64,000 bases of DNA, from positions 39,298,029 to 39,362,028 of the forward strand of contig NW_022145607.1 of the NCBI RefSeq assembly GCF_000002235.5, in the 5' to 3' direction. The translations under genes were made by a program, and so were the position numbers. The stretch comes from Strongylocentrotus purpuratus (lineage: Eukaryota; Echinodermata; Echinoidea; Camarodonta; Strongylocentrotidae). This document shows, in pieces, positions 26,587 to 37,625 of this stretch; within the stretch, counting starts at the first letter, position 1; the number at the start of each line of letters is the position of its first letter. The notes under the pieces were generated by a model, which was given only the letters and a program-made list of their open reading frames with translations, ran no database searches and had not been told where the DNA came from.

Positions 26587-26893
26587 ACATCTGAGAGGCA
26601 ACCTCATTTCTGGAATCTGTATGCGCAATCTCCAGATGATTATTTTGCAATCATCTGAGAGGCAACCTCAATCAAGGAATCTGTATGAGCAATTTCTAAA
26701 TGATTTTTTTGCAATCATCTGAGAGGCAACCTCAATCCAGGAATCTGTATGAGCAATCTCTAGATGATTAGTTTGCAATCATCTGAGAGGCAACCTCAAT
26801 CCAGGAATCTGTACGAGCAATCTCTAGATGATTAGTTTGCAATCATCTGAGAGGCAACCTCAATCCAGGAATCTGTACGAGCAATCTCTAGAT
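26587..26893 (-). repeat. 64-bp tandem array copying the end of the last coding exon
   Basis: About five copies of a 64-bp unit. Read on the minus strand, each copy carries the last codons of the exon (ATTGCTCGTACAGATTCC, then TGGATTGAGGTTGCC) through the TAA stop. Copies further left differ by single bases (CATACAG for CGTACAG, ATGCGC in the last). Only the rightmost copy is in frame with the exon; the rest would lie in the 3' UTR. Confidence 0.9.
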
Positions 26894-27022
26894 GGTGAAT
26901 GTAATGGGTAAGTTGGTTGAGATTGAGATGGTCGGTGGACTTTGTGGATGAGAGTTTCTTTGCACAACATACAACCAAGGATACCATCAATACTCTCAGA
27001 AGTTTAGCTCCAGTCTTTGATC
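26832..27022 (-). CDS. C-terminal exon of the long minus-strand gene
   Basis: Acceptor CTTGCTTCATAG, entry phase 1, matching the donor of the preceding exon. It encodes SKTGAKLLRVLMVSLVVCC, then AKKLSSTKSTDHLNLNQL and HYIHHLEIARTDSWIEVASQ, ending MIAN-stop. The first part is a hydrophobic helix and the second an amphipathic one with a single Trp. From memory, human PARP4 has a comparable segment in its major-vault-protein-binding tail (a helix after GIQSLG, then a helix with SEW). The end of the exon is amplified in a 64-bp array, and a possible internal donor ATTGAG/GTTGCC could instead lead to the exon at 23,894-24,064. Confidence 0.65.
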
Positions 27023-28131
27023 CTATGAAGCAAGGGATAGTTTTGAGAGCACACATACATGTTATAATGCTTCTCACCATGCCGTTAACAGAGTAAAATA
27101 CAAGAATGAATAATATTAAGGAATGTCACCTACCCAGTCTATGTATGACATTAGCCACATACATTGTTTACTACATTGTTGTTGTACAATCAGGGTACAC
27201 ACTTTGTTTGACTTGGGGTGAAAAAAGTGATTGGTTTGTGCTCATAATCCATCTTTCCTAATAAACACAACAATACTATGTGTGCAACTTATGTAGAATT
27301 TAAGACAGAACTTTATCTCTAATGAACATAAGTTTGGGGCATGCCGTTCATATGACTCTATCAACTAAACATCTAGACTGGCAGATATACTGTACCGTAC
27401 CTTTACTGTACGAGGATAAATCATAGCCGAGAAGGTAAAAATTACATTTGGTGAAAAGTATATAATAGGGGCATAATTGTAACTTATTGATTAAAAAATA
27501 CTATAATATAGTGGTTGAAAAATTTATCTCATTTATGCGAACCCTACACCCCAGAACAGTACCAACTTAAGCATGCATTATAATCCAAGATGGCGGCTCG
27601 CATTTTGCCTCTTTTCTTAGACCAATATTATTAATTTCAAAGTCATTAAAAGGCACTAAATATAAACAAACATGGTCTTATGGTCCTATGCAAACAAGAG
27701 TTCATATTCTAACCATTAATGAGTCTGATAAGCCAGCTAGTAGCAAGGTCGTATAAAGTATGTTTCTCAGGTCAAACAATCCTTTATTGAGTAGACAGCA
27801 ACTATCATGACTCTGAAGGCTCTGAATGGCTACATAAAAACACTGATATCATCCATAAAATAGTTCTATACTGGAAATCACTAAAAATATCTACATAATG
27901 TATAAGCCTTCGATTCCTGGGGTAATACAATGTGGCAGGTTTACCATAAGAGTAGCACATTAAGATTAAAACAATATCTGAGCTTCAGTCTATGCGCCTA
28001 ACTTGTATATACGCAAGCTCCACTTGTTAATTGTGACCACCACGAGAGACACCACGTCACAATTTTCTTGTTTAAATACTGATGAAAAGGCTTTGGACGA
28101 GTATCGGCATAGAAGTAGAAGTAGAACTTAC
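27023..28131 (-). other. Intron
   Basis: AT-rich intron between the last two coding exons. No further feature is supported. Confidence 0.5.
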
Positions 28132-28219
28132 CTAGTGAGTGTATGCCTGCATTCTTGAGAAGACCAAATAGTTTCACAAAGTTCACATATTTGCCCAGGG
28201 TGAAGAATACCATTGATTC
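28132..28219 (-). CDS. Penultimate coding exon, hydrophobic
   Basis: Acceptor ATTCCAG and donor CTAG/GTAAGTT, phases 0 to 1. It encodes ESMVFFTLGK then YVNFVKLFGLLKNAGIHSLG across the junction. With the next exon, the pattern LLK..GI.SLG followed by a hydrophobic helix resembles the human PARP4 C-terminal tail (LKQKGIQSLG, then LLDLIATMLVLQF), about 13 identities over 36 positions from memory. This supports a folded C-terminal domain after the disordered middle of the protein. The family call is tentative. Confidence 0.7.
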
Positions 28220-28379
28220 CTGGAATATGACATAAAATAGACCTGTCTAAATGAATTGATCACTTATAAAGTTCACTGGTACATGTAGATATAAAATCCT
28301 GTGAAACTTATCAAATCACACAAGACACAATAAAGAAAAGACAAGACAAAAACCCCTCTAGTAAATTACCAGCAGGACA

Positions 28380-28922
28380 ATTACCCCTGGAAATTACCGA
28401 ATTGCCCCCAAAGGGGGGGGGGGGGGGGGAATGTACAAAATTAGGAGCGCAAAGCCTTCACGGCGTGAGATCCATGGCCCGCTCATTCTTTTAAGGTCCC
28501 GGAAAATTTTGAACCTGAAGATATTCTATGGTACATCCTGAGGCATTTCTTGAGTAAACTGAACATCTTTGTGTGTATTTATTTTTCATTTTTCTTTGGA
28601 AAAGACATGCCCCCCTGGATCTGCCCCTGTACAGTGCATCCATAAAGATATTAACAATACACTGCAGTTCATGAGTGTATTACACATGAGTTGTTACTTG
28701 GTAGAATAATGCTGCATTGGTTGCCTTTCATTCTGGGATTGAAATAATTAGACTTCTGACACATGAATCTACTGAAACTGTCATTCAGACACTTCTACAT
28801 GTAATTATTCAGTTATGGGTTAATGGACCATCTATGTTGGAATGTTAAAATTATTACATTATAATATTCAAGATTTATATAGTGCTTTCTACATCAACCA
28901 TGTGGCTAAGCTCTTTACAGAT

Positions 28923-28967
<45 letters not shown>

Positions 28968-29117
28968 CGTGAAGAAAAAGGTCTAGGAACGTGAGACGTA
29001 GTTGTATGAAATTGCCATTCGGAAAAGTCAGTTTATTCCAACATCAGATTATCATGTAACATTACCACCAATAATACATGAAATTTAAAGTTTTAATATG
29101 TTAATAATGATACTTAC
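28380..29117. other. Intron with a dispersed repeat remnant and TA microsatellite
   Basis: About 28,386-28,632 carries a poly-G run and ends CTGGATCTGCCCCTGTACAG, like the GGATCC-ended repeats at 10.8 kb and 59.9 kb. A (TA)n run lies at about 28,926-28,965. Confidence 0.4.
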
Positions 29118-29174
29118 AGGTTCATCTTCTTCACATGAACTGGCATCCTCTTCATCAAGGTAGTCATCTACACA
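29118..29174 (-). CDS. Short acidic exon
   Basis: 57 nt, phases 0-0, donor GAACCT/GTAAGTATC, acceptor GAATGTAG. It encodes CVDDYLDEEDASSCEEDEP, with ten acidic residues of nineteen. It joins the conserved-looking exon at 32.4 kb to the hydrophobic C-terminal exons as a charged linker. Confidence 0.7.
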
Positions 29175-31770
29175 CTACATTCAAAAGAAAAACAAACAAA
29201 TTGTACATATAAAATGATATACATCATGTGGGTCTTCACATGAAAAAAAGAGTTATCAGAATCCCAATCTTGGATTTTCATGCAATATTGAAAAAAGAAG
29301 TTGCATGTCTTGAAAAACTCCAGCTGAGACTTGGACCTTTAATAGTTTGGATTTCCTTATCAATATTTATATTATTCAATATGAGCAAGAGCTCAAGGAT
29401 TATTCATCATGAGTATCAAACAAGGCACGATCCATACAACAATCTAACAACTTCTTCTAAAAATCATGTTATTGAATTGGCTAATATTCTAATTGCCTAA
29501 TTAGGATCTCAATATTTAACAATAAACAGTAGTCATGTATGTTAATGTGTTCTACTTTGCATATAGATTTAAGAAAGACTTCCATGCTTTGAAATAATAC
29601 AACAAACAAAAATTGTTTAGAATTCACACTAGTGCTGTGAGTTAGCGTGTAATTTCCTCTCCTTGCACACGGCGAGTTTATCCGTGCGTGTACAAGTGTA
29701 CACGCCGGTTATGAAATTGACGAAAAAAAACAAAAGCAGTATTTCAGCCAGGTATCTTTTATGTACTCAACAAACGGACAATGGAAACCAGCGTGCATTC
29801 ACGCTCAGGGAAAAATTGCACAAGCATCGAAACAAGGATTTTATCAAAAAAGTTGTTACTATATAGTAACGTTACTGCACACGAAATGCTCGAGGGAAAG
29901 TCAGAACGCAATGATCGGCATTGTTTGGCAGTTTGCATGACGACAAGAGAAGAGACTTGACAGCATTGGATCAAAGTTGTACATTATATGGGAATTAGTG
30001 TTTAATGAAGTAGCATTGGAATTTAAACTTTATTTTTTAGACTGATGATGGATATTTTTGTGAAATATTGACTTCAGCAATTTATAATGCTGAAAAACAG
30101 GTGATTTTTTTTCCCCATTGATCCGTGGAGTGAATTTCTGCATGTGTGGTTGTGGTTGTGACACAGCACTAATTCATACAATGGTGATTGGGCTCATGGC
30201 ATGCTCTTTGATCTGATAGCACGACTCTCTATAAATTTATTATTATTATTCAAAAGAGATTATTAGCTTGATTTAAAGCCGAGAACTAGATATCCTATGT
30301 AACACAGAAGAACTTTCAACAAGAAACTCAAAACCTGACTCTTCCCGTATCACAATTAAGTCAAGTTCGTATTGCTGCTGTGAGTCAGAGAGGTGTTAAC
30401 TCTATGTTAAATATTATTAAAGACCATATCTGAACTGAAAAATGAAATGGATGAATTATGTATTGACAGAATGCTTGTAAGCCATACATTATAATAATAT
30501 CAATGTTATGTCGTCAGTGTTACTTCAGCAAATTTGACCCCTGTTGACCCGTAATTTTGAGGGGTATTGAAAATGAGGTTTTAATTTGCTTTTGTGCAAT
30601 AATGAAAGGTTGAATAATATTGTTCCGTTATATTTGTATTCTTCCGAATCATTCAGTTTTCCATATATATCAAGTTGAATTTTCATTGGACAGGGTCTTT
30701 AAAGGGATAGTTGAGTTCTTGTGTCAGATCGCAAATGCATTCAGAGTGCATGGTTATTGCTCTTATTCTTACCGATATTTATGACATTTGTAGTGCTCTT
30801 TTAGGACCTAAAATTGGTATGAAGGTAATTTTAGACCCCAAAATGTGTGAAATATAGCCAATACGATCATACCAATTCAACTCCATTTTCAAAAGGATAC
30901 AGTGACCGTTAATTAATTAATTAATAATAACGATACACGGTCCGGCTGGTTGTGCGTATTATAACCTACACGAAAAAGCCAACATCGGCATTGGCTGGAA
31001 TAAAACGTATAAGGCCCTATCTTGTTTTTTCAACGGCTGGTTCAAATTATTGAATATTTGTGGGGCACCACAAATATTAGAAATAATAATAATAATAATA
31101 TTGTATATTTAAGCCATCTCTCAACCGATTTTGATCAAACAAAGATGATTTTGTCATGCAAGAAAAGGACATAATAATAGCGATCGATGGCATCAGGCGT
31201 TGAGGTGTTGAGAATATATTTGACACAGATTTAAAGGGATAGTTGAGTTTTGTTGCAGAGGACTTTACACAAAATATCTTTTTGGGGTGAGATATTGAAA
31301 AACTGAGGGTCAAATTTGAAAGAACATGAAATTAAAATGACAAAATCATCTTTCAATGTAAGTTTGATTATGTGAGAACTCATTTTCTATTTGAACACAA
31401 CTCAAGTTTAACTTTCATCTGTGCTACACAAGATGTTATACTCCCCATGTTCAAGATTACAAATAAATGTCATGTGCCAAACAATTTAGGAAGAAAATGT
31501 ATACTGGCTGAGTAATGAGCATAGAAAGATAAGGAAATCTAGGTAAGTTAGCCCCAACACCTCTTGTGTAGTTCCATATACATCTTTATGTGTACAGTGC
31601 TTGTTACTTTACCAAGACTGGGTCAAATTTATTATGATTTTGATGACTCCAGAACCTTGCAGTGCACACCAATACATGCTACATGATCAACTTTTTCTGA
31701 TCCATCCCACACCTTTCTTTCACAATGCAATTGCATTACCAGAACTCACCTTTGTCTTTCAAATAAACTG
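29175..31770 (-). other. Intron
   Basis: AT-rich intron. A 19-bp motif TTTAAAGGGATAGTTGAGT occurs twice in the same orientation, near 30,699 and 31,231, marking remnants of one dispersed repeat. No exon with matching splice sites and phase was found. Confidence 0.4.
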
Positions 31771-32456
31771 AAAGAAGCATGTAATACACTGAATAGATCC
31801 ATAACCACTAAAGAAGCATGTACTTACACTGAATAGATCCATAACCACTAAAGAAGCATGTACTTACACTGAATAGATCCATAACCACTAAAGCAGCATG
31901 TACTTACAGTGAATAGATCCATAACCACTAAAGAAGCATGTACTTACACTGAATAGATCCATAACCACTAAAGCAGCATGTACTTACACTGAATAGATCC
32001 ATAACCACTAAAGCAGCATGTACTTACACTGAATAGATCCATAACCACTAAAGAAGCATGTACTTACACTGAATAGATCCATAACCACTAAAGCAGCATG
32101 TACTTACAGTGAATAGATCCATAACCACTAAAGCAGCATGTACTTACACTGAATAGATCCATAACCACTAAAGAAGCATGTACTTACACTGAATAGATCC
32201 ATAACCACTAAAGCAGCATGTACTTACAGTGAATAGATCCATAACCACTAAAGCAGCATGTACTTACACTGAATAGATCCATAACCACTAAAGCAGCATG
32301 TACTTACACTGAATAGATCCATAACCACTAAAGAAGCATGTACTTACACTGAATAGATCCATAACCACTAAAGCAGCATGTACTTACACTGAATAGATCC
32401 ATAACCACTAAAGAAGCATGTACTTACACTGAATAGATCCATAACCACTAAAGCTT
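31771..32456 (-). repeat. 40-bp tandem array of exon end plus splice donor
   Basis: About 17 head-to-tail copies of a 40-bp unit, very uniform, with two variable sites (AAGAAG/AAGCAG and ACT/AGT). On the minus strand each unit reads through GGTTATGGATCTATTCAGT, the last codons of the adjacent exon, straight into GTAAGTACATG. The authentic donor is therefore followed by some sixteen further consensus donors. 40 is not a multiple of three, and read-through past the first donor meets a stop within about 20 codons, so only the first donor gives the full protein. Confidence 0.95.
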
Positions 32457-32669
32457 CAAGAGTGGCTTTATCTGGTAATGACTGCACTATGATAGGAACT
32501 TGGTAGGGTTCAAGGGTCATCATGAAATCCTTCACAGCCTGCTTCAACACAGAGAGCTCCTTCATAGTCCAACCAGGGAAAGACTCTGGAATGTTACCTT
32601 TACACAGAGCATGCTGCCACATCTTCAGTTCATGCTTACGTGTGTACACTCGCGATGTTAATCCTTCAA
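32428..32669 (-). CDS. 80-residue exon, folded-looking
   Basis: Acceptor ATATTGCAG, phases 1 to 0, donor at the first unit of the 40-bp array (TTCAGT/GTAAGTA). The peptide (EGLTSRVYTRKHELKMWQHA, then GNIPESFPGWTMKELSVLKQ, then MMTLEPYQVPIIVQSLPD) has balanced composition and aromatic residues, unlike the disordered middle of the protein. It is a likely structured domain. I do not recognise the family. Confidence 0.8.
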
Positions 32670-33347
32670 CTGCAATATAAAACAATAGTGATTTTTTACA
32701 TATGAATGTACATGTATGTAACTATTTCATCAAAGTTAACAGGTACTGTATTATTTGGATGATTACAAAATTAAAACTTGGAAGATAATTGTGTAGAAGA
32801 TAACAGCATCATTCATATTTGACAGCTTACAAAACCAAATCTTTACTTCTATACATATCTATTATCTTTCTATTTAATGTAGTAATATTGTTCATTATTT
32901 TATGGACAAGTAATTGCAAGTCCTACTGGTAATTAAACTTGTCAAATGTTTTTCAGGGGGCAATTTCAAATTATGCCATTTATTTATAAAAAAATATTTG
33001 TACCGGTATGCCGAAATTATCATCACAAATTCGTACTGGATAACCAGTTACACCATTTTGAATGGAAAGTTGCAAATGTAGATTAATGTCTTGCAAAGGA
33101 ACATTAGTGCAGTGCCAAGACTTGAATAGCAAACCATGTGATCTATAGTCAAGTAACATATTCACATCACTGGTTCAGTCTAGTAATTCTACAGCAAGTA
33201 ATAATAACTCATACTCCTTTCATAGCTGCCACATACCTTGTATCTGTATGATTTATTTCCATGGTTTAGATAGAGGCTCATACACTATTCCCATGACAAT
33301 TTGATTCCCAGCCACTGCTTTAAAACATGATCATGTGAAGTACTTCT
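32670..33347 (-). other. Intron, right part of the 32.7-33.9 kb intron
   Basis: AT-rich. No supported feature other than the element at 33,348-33,623. Confidence 0.5.
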
Positions 33348-33623
33348 AATACACCAGTTTACAGTTGTATCAGTACGCATGCGCAGACAGTTGACCTCGG
33401 GTCATTGGCCCCGGAACAGGGCCAATAACCTCTGACCTCTGGTATTTATGGGTAAATTAAGATTGCGCCCATGCAAATGATGATGTGCGCGCACAACGCA
33501 GCGCGTAGGGCAGTAATATCATCAAAATTTGCATGGGCGCAATCCTAATTTACGCATAAATACATGACCTCTAGGTCATTGGCTTTGTTTAAAATGGCGC
33601 ACACAACTGTAAACTGGTGTATT
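33348..33623. mobile_element. Foldback element (MITE), 276 bp
   Basis: Perfect terminal inverted repeats of 21 bp (AATACACCAGTTTACAGTTGT). A second inverted pair lies inside (ATTGCGCCCATGCAAATGATG and TTTGCATGGGCGCAAT). The centre is GC-rich (GTGCGCGCACAACGCAGCGCG). If the ends are taken as CACCAGTTTACAG, a TA flanks both sides. No coding capacity. Confidence 0.75.
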
Positions 33624-33910
33624 GGACATCAGCAAGTACATGTGATAAGAAAACCTTTCATATGATTGAAAATCGGTTTCAGGGTGGAGTCACTCCACAC
33701 TGAACCTTCCTCCATTCCAAAGAAGTCATTAAGTCTGAATTGAGGGTGAAGTAAAAGTGATGCTGATACAGGTCGTTTGAGTACAGACCAAGTACAAACT
33801 CATGAGCTAAGAGATGTTACTAATATAATTAATAATAACAAAAAAAGTATTCAGTATGTGATGACTGAGATATCATTCAAAGATGCTGTGCTTTAAATGA
33901 ATTGATTTAC

Positions 33911-34031
33911 CTGTTACTTCACTTGACAGATAACTTGAGCTTGAGCTTGAGCTTGAGCTTGAGCTTGAGCTTGAGCTTGAGCTTGAGCTTGATAGTGAAC
34001 TTGATCCCATTGAACATGATTGAAGCTTCAC
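33911..34031 (-). CDS. Poly-serine exon made of a hexamer repeat
   Basis: Acceptor CTTTTTTCAG, donor ACAG/GTAAATC, phases 0 to 1. It encodes VKLQSCSMGSSSL, a run of about twenty serines, then YLSSEVT. The serine run is encoded by about eleven copies of AGCTCA-type hexamers (AGC and TCA codons alternating), so it is a young microsatellite kept in frame. It probably acts as a flexible linker and may vary in length between individuals. Confidence 0.75.
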
Positions 34032-34079
34032 CTGAAAAAAGACAGGAAAGTCATTAAAATCATGAACAAAAAGATTCAA

Positions 34080-34265
34080 CACAGCCCCGAAATTGGGGGG
34101 GGGGGGGGGATTCTTAGGTTGGGTTTGGACGGGAGTGGGCCGCTAAAGCCTCAAAACCCCTAACCATTTCTAAGGGTCATTTGGGGGGAATTTTTTCGAA
34201 GTAAAGCCCATTTTTCACAATTTTTGAGTGTTTGAGGCGGATGCTCTACTGACTGAGCCAACACA
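34080..34265 (-). repeat. Possible tRNA-derived SINE fragment
   Basis: On the minus strand TTGGCTCAGTCAGTAGAGCA (about 34,241-34,260) is an almost ideal tRNA box A and D-arm, followed by CATCCGCC. No convincing box B was found downstream, so this is a fragment. A poly-G run follows. Confidence 0.4.
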
Positions 34266-34904
34266 CAGGTACATGTCAATGATTGCTCTTAGTCTAACAT
34301 GAAATGTAGGTGGATTCTACTGGAGTACACTGTAAAAGTTATAAATCATTGGAAGCTTGAATTATTCTACTGGAGTAAACTGTAAAATTAATATATCATT
34401 GGAAAGCTTGAAGTATCTAGTTTTAGAAAGAGAACATAATTCATTAAAGGCTTAGTTTAACAATGTTAAATCTGAGATGCATGGCCCTACGTGTAAATCG
34501 GTGTCTGTGATATGGTGTAATATTGAAGCCATAACAAAATTGCGCTTCAAAATGATCATGAAGTGCCTCAAAAAAAAGTAAAAATCATTGAGTGAACGGC
34601 CAGTTTTACCATACTCGTTTTCCCCAATAGACTGTAGTGTCATAAAAACCGTTAGGAAAACGCAAAATCAATTTCGACTTCCAATTATCAATATCTTGAT
34701 AATCAGATCGGCTTGTAGAAGTCAATGGATCCCTGACTGACCTAAAGGTTTATAATTATGATTGCAGCATAAGCTATATCCAGGATTTCGTTTCAGAATC
34801 TGAGGCAATGTTACCAAGTCACTTTAAAAGATAAGTAATTCTGGTCACCTCTTAGCGATTGTAAGCAGAGAGGTCACAATTTGATAAAAACAAAAACACA
34901 AGCT

Positions 34905-35565
34905 AAACTAGATGGAACTTCGACTGCAGGCAGTCGAAAATGATGCCTCCACCATAGAGCAAATTCACAAACCAAAACAGAAGCAATTTTAATTGTAATC
35001 CATTAACAGGTTCTCAGAATATAGTTATTACAAGCTATTTTTCATATACAAGTATGACCCTTTTATCTTTGACCTCATGATCCCCGCAAATCTAATCAGT
35101 TCATTGGCTCAGCAAGATACATACATGTCCTGCGTTTGATGGTAATCTGCCAGTCGGTTCTAATGATGTGATCACGATCTATTGATGCATACATAAAGAG
35201 CCCTGTGACCTTTAACCTTTGACCTCGTGACCCACAAATCTAATCAATTCATTGGCTCTGAAAGAGACATACATGACCTACATTTGTAAGTTTGGCAGGA
35301 ATCCATCAATCAGTTCTTGAGTAACACGATCACGAGCTATTTCTGCATACATAATGAGCACTGTGACCTTTGACCTCGTGACCCCAATATCTGATCAATT
35401 CATTGGCTCTGCAAAATACATATACGACCTAAGTTTGGCAGAAACCATCGATTGGTTCTTGAGATAATGCGATCACGAGAACGGGACGTACAGACTTATG
35501 GACGGACGGACAACCCGAAAACATAATGCCCCTGGCTACTTCGTAATGGAGGCATAAAAAAAGGT
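34905..35565. repeat. Dispersed repeat with internal 150-bp tandem units
   Basis: Three diverged units share GTGACCTTTGACCTCGTGAC, AATTCATTGGCTCTG and GATCACGA. The end reads ACGGACGGACAACCCGAAAA, then CATAATGCCCC and GGAGGCATAAA. The left border GATGCCTCCA is complementary to that last part. It resembles interspersed repeats common in marine invertebrates. No coding sequence. Confidence 0.6.
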
Positions 35566-35941
35566 CTTCTTAATTACATTCACAAACTTGATTAATACTA
35601 CCGGTATAATTGTTCACAATTGTAAAAAAAAATGCTGTTTGTATTATAACAGACTCCAATAGAGCAAAAACCAAACTGGTTTTGTGCAGTCTTATAAACT
35701 CCAATGAAGTTTAGCCTAATATACCGGTTGTTGTTATTTTTTGTAAAGAATGTTTTTTGTTACATGAATAGTAATAATCAATTTTCATTTCAAGTTCTAA
35801 TCCCACTGATGGGAATCAATTAAAAACAGAAATTACTCTCTGCTTTATGGCTTTGCGCTATTTCCCTAGTTTATGAACAAGTGATAACCTAATTGTCAGT
35901 CCAAGTTTCAATGATGGCACTGTTTACAGCTTAATGCTTAC

Positions 35942-36115
35942 CGAACCATATTGGGCATACACTTCCTTGTCTACTTTAGCGCTACAAGCTTCAGACATCG
36001 TAACATCACACATCATCTCATAGTTTACTTCCTCTCCTTCCTCTTCTTCATCTTCTTCCTCTTCTTCCTCTCCGTAAACACAAACATCATCGAGCATCTC
36101 TTCTTCAATAAATGC
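35942..36115 (-). CDS. Acidic exon
   Basis: 174 nt, phases 0-0, acceptor TGTTCTCAG and donor GGTTCG/GTAAGC. It encodes AFIEEEMLDDVCVYG, a run of about sixteen residues that are nearly all Glu and Asp, then NYEMMCDVTMSEACSAKVDK. It follows a strongly basic exon, so the two together form a charge-patterned segment between the FG-rich region and the C-terminal domain. Confidence 0.8.
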
Positions 36116-36476
36116 CTGAGAACAGAGAAAATTAAGAGCTATGAAATAGGAAACAATAATGTAATACTAGAGTGCAACAAAAAAAAAAAAAAACTCATCA
36201 TTAGTTTGGAGGTATACAAATAATATTAACCTCATACAAGTTATGGATTGTTCAACATACCGGTATGTAAACTGAATTCATTTTTTTTTTTAATGTAAAA
36301 AGAAGAAAAAAAGGTCTGGATTTCATTATCACATATATATAGAACACAATGAGGATAGACTTCCCTTTAAATGTCCTTTGTTGATGAGTTACATGCTAAT
36401 CAAAGGCTTCTGTATGTATCAATATTAAGATTTTTAAAAAGAAATTTTGTAGGCTGTTGGTCTAAATAGTGGGAGG

Positions 36477-36508
<32 letters not shown>

Positions 36509-36758
36509 TATGTATACTTTCAGATCATATTTTATAATATATCTTGTGTTCCTCTCAGTTCCTTTCCATAGTTACCTTTACTGATCAATAGGATTTTTGA
36601 AATTTTAGTGCTAATTTATGATATCATACTGAATTTGTTATTATGTAGTGGTTTATGTTGTTTATTTTCTCATAATAAAATTTAAGCACACACAAAAAAT
36701 TGATTATATCAATAAGCAATCATATAAAATAAATATATCATATTAAAAATATATGCTT
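36116..36758 (-). other. Intron with short simple repeats
   Basis: Poly-A near 36,180, poly-T near 36,282 and a (GA)n run at about 36,478-36,507. Nothing else is seen. Confidence 0.5.
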
Positions 36759-37396
36759 ACTTAAAACTATGTAGCATAGGATCACATACTGGTGACCTAG
36801 GCCCTGTAACACAAAGCCTTGCAATTCATCCTACGATTGAACTCTTGGGCTTGATTGCAGGTAAGTATAAACTATATAGCATAGGATCACATACTGGTGA
36901 CCTAGGCCCTGTAACACAAAGCCTTGCAATTCATCCTTCGATTGAACTCTTGTGCTTAATTGCACGTAAGTATAAACTATATAGCATAGGATCACATACT
37001 GGTGACCTAGGCCCTGTAACACAAAGCCTTGCAATTCATCCTTCGATTGAACTCTTGGGCTTGATTGCAGGTAAGTATAAACTATATAGCATAGGATCGC
37101 ATACTGGTGACCTAGGCCCTGTAACACAAAGCCTTGCAATTCATCCTACGATTGAACTCTTGGGCTTAATTGCACGTAAGTATAAACTATATAGCATAGG
37201 ATCACATACTGGTGACCTAGGCCCTGTAACACAATGCCTTGCAATTCATCCTTCGATTGAACTCTTGGGCTTGATTGCAGGTAAGTATAAACTATATAGC
37301 ATAGGATCGCATACTGGTGACCTAGGCCCTGTAACACAAAGCCTTGCAATTCATCCTACGATTGAACTCTTGTGCTTGATTGCAGGTAAGTATCTA
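36759..37396 (+). repeat. 105-bp tandem array with fused acceptor-donor motif
   Basis: About six copies of a 105-bp unit. Each junction reads TTGATTGCAGGTAAGTATAA (or TTGCACGTAAGT), an intron 3' end fused to an intron 5' start on the plus strand. 105 is a multiple of three and the array is open on the plus strand (KYKLYSIGSHTGDLGPVTQS) and largely open on the minus strand. It lies within an intron of the minus-strand gene, so the splice-like motif is antisense to it. Confidence 0.85.
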
Positions 37397-37625
37397 TGCT
37401 AATGCAATCAATCACATTGTAATCAAATCAATTGTACAATCAATTGCTATAAGTGTTGTGTTATGGGACAATTCCTCAGGTGACATTGGTCAGAGATCAT
37501 AAGGTAAGGATTAGGGTTGCGATTAGGTTTTAGGTAATGTTTAGGGGTTTGTCCTGGATACATATAGGAACATGGTGCAGGATATTGAGCATGGAACCAA
37601 AGCATGTGTTGTGGAACTCACTTAC

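Noticed and set aside
31771-32456. Interpretation of the 40-bp array as a CRISPR array
   Set aside because: Units are contiguous without spacers and contain exon-end sequence. The context is a eukaryotic intron.
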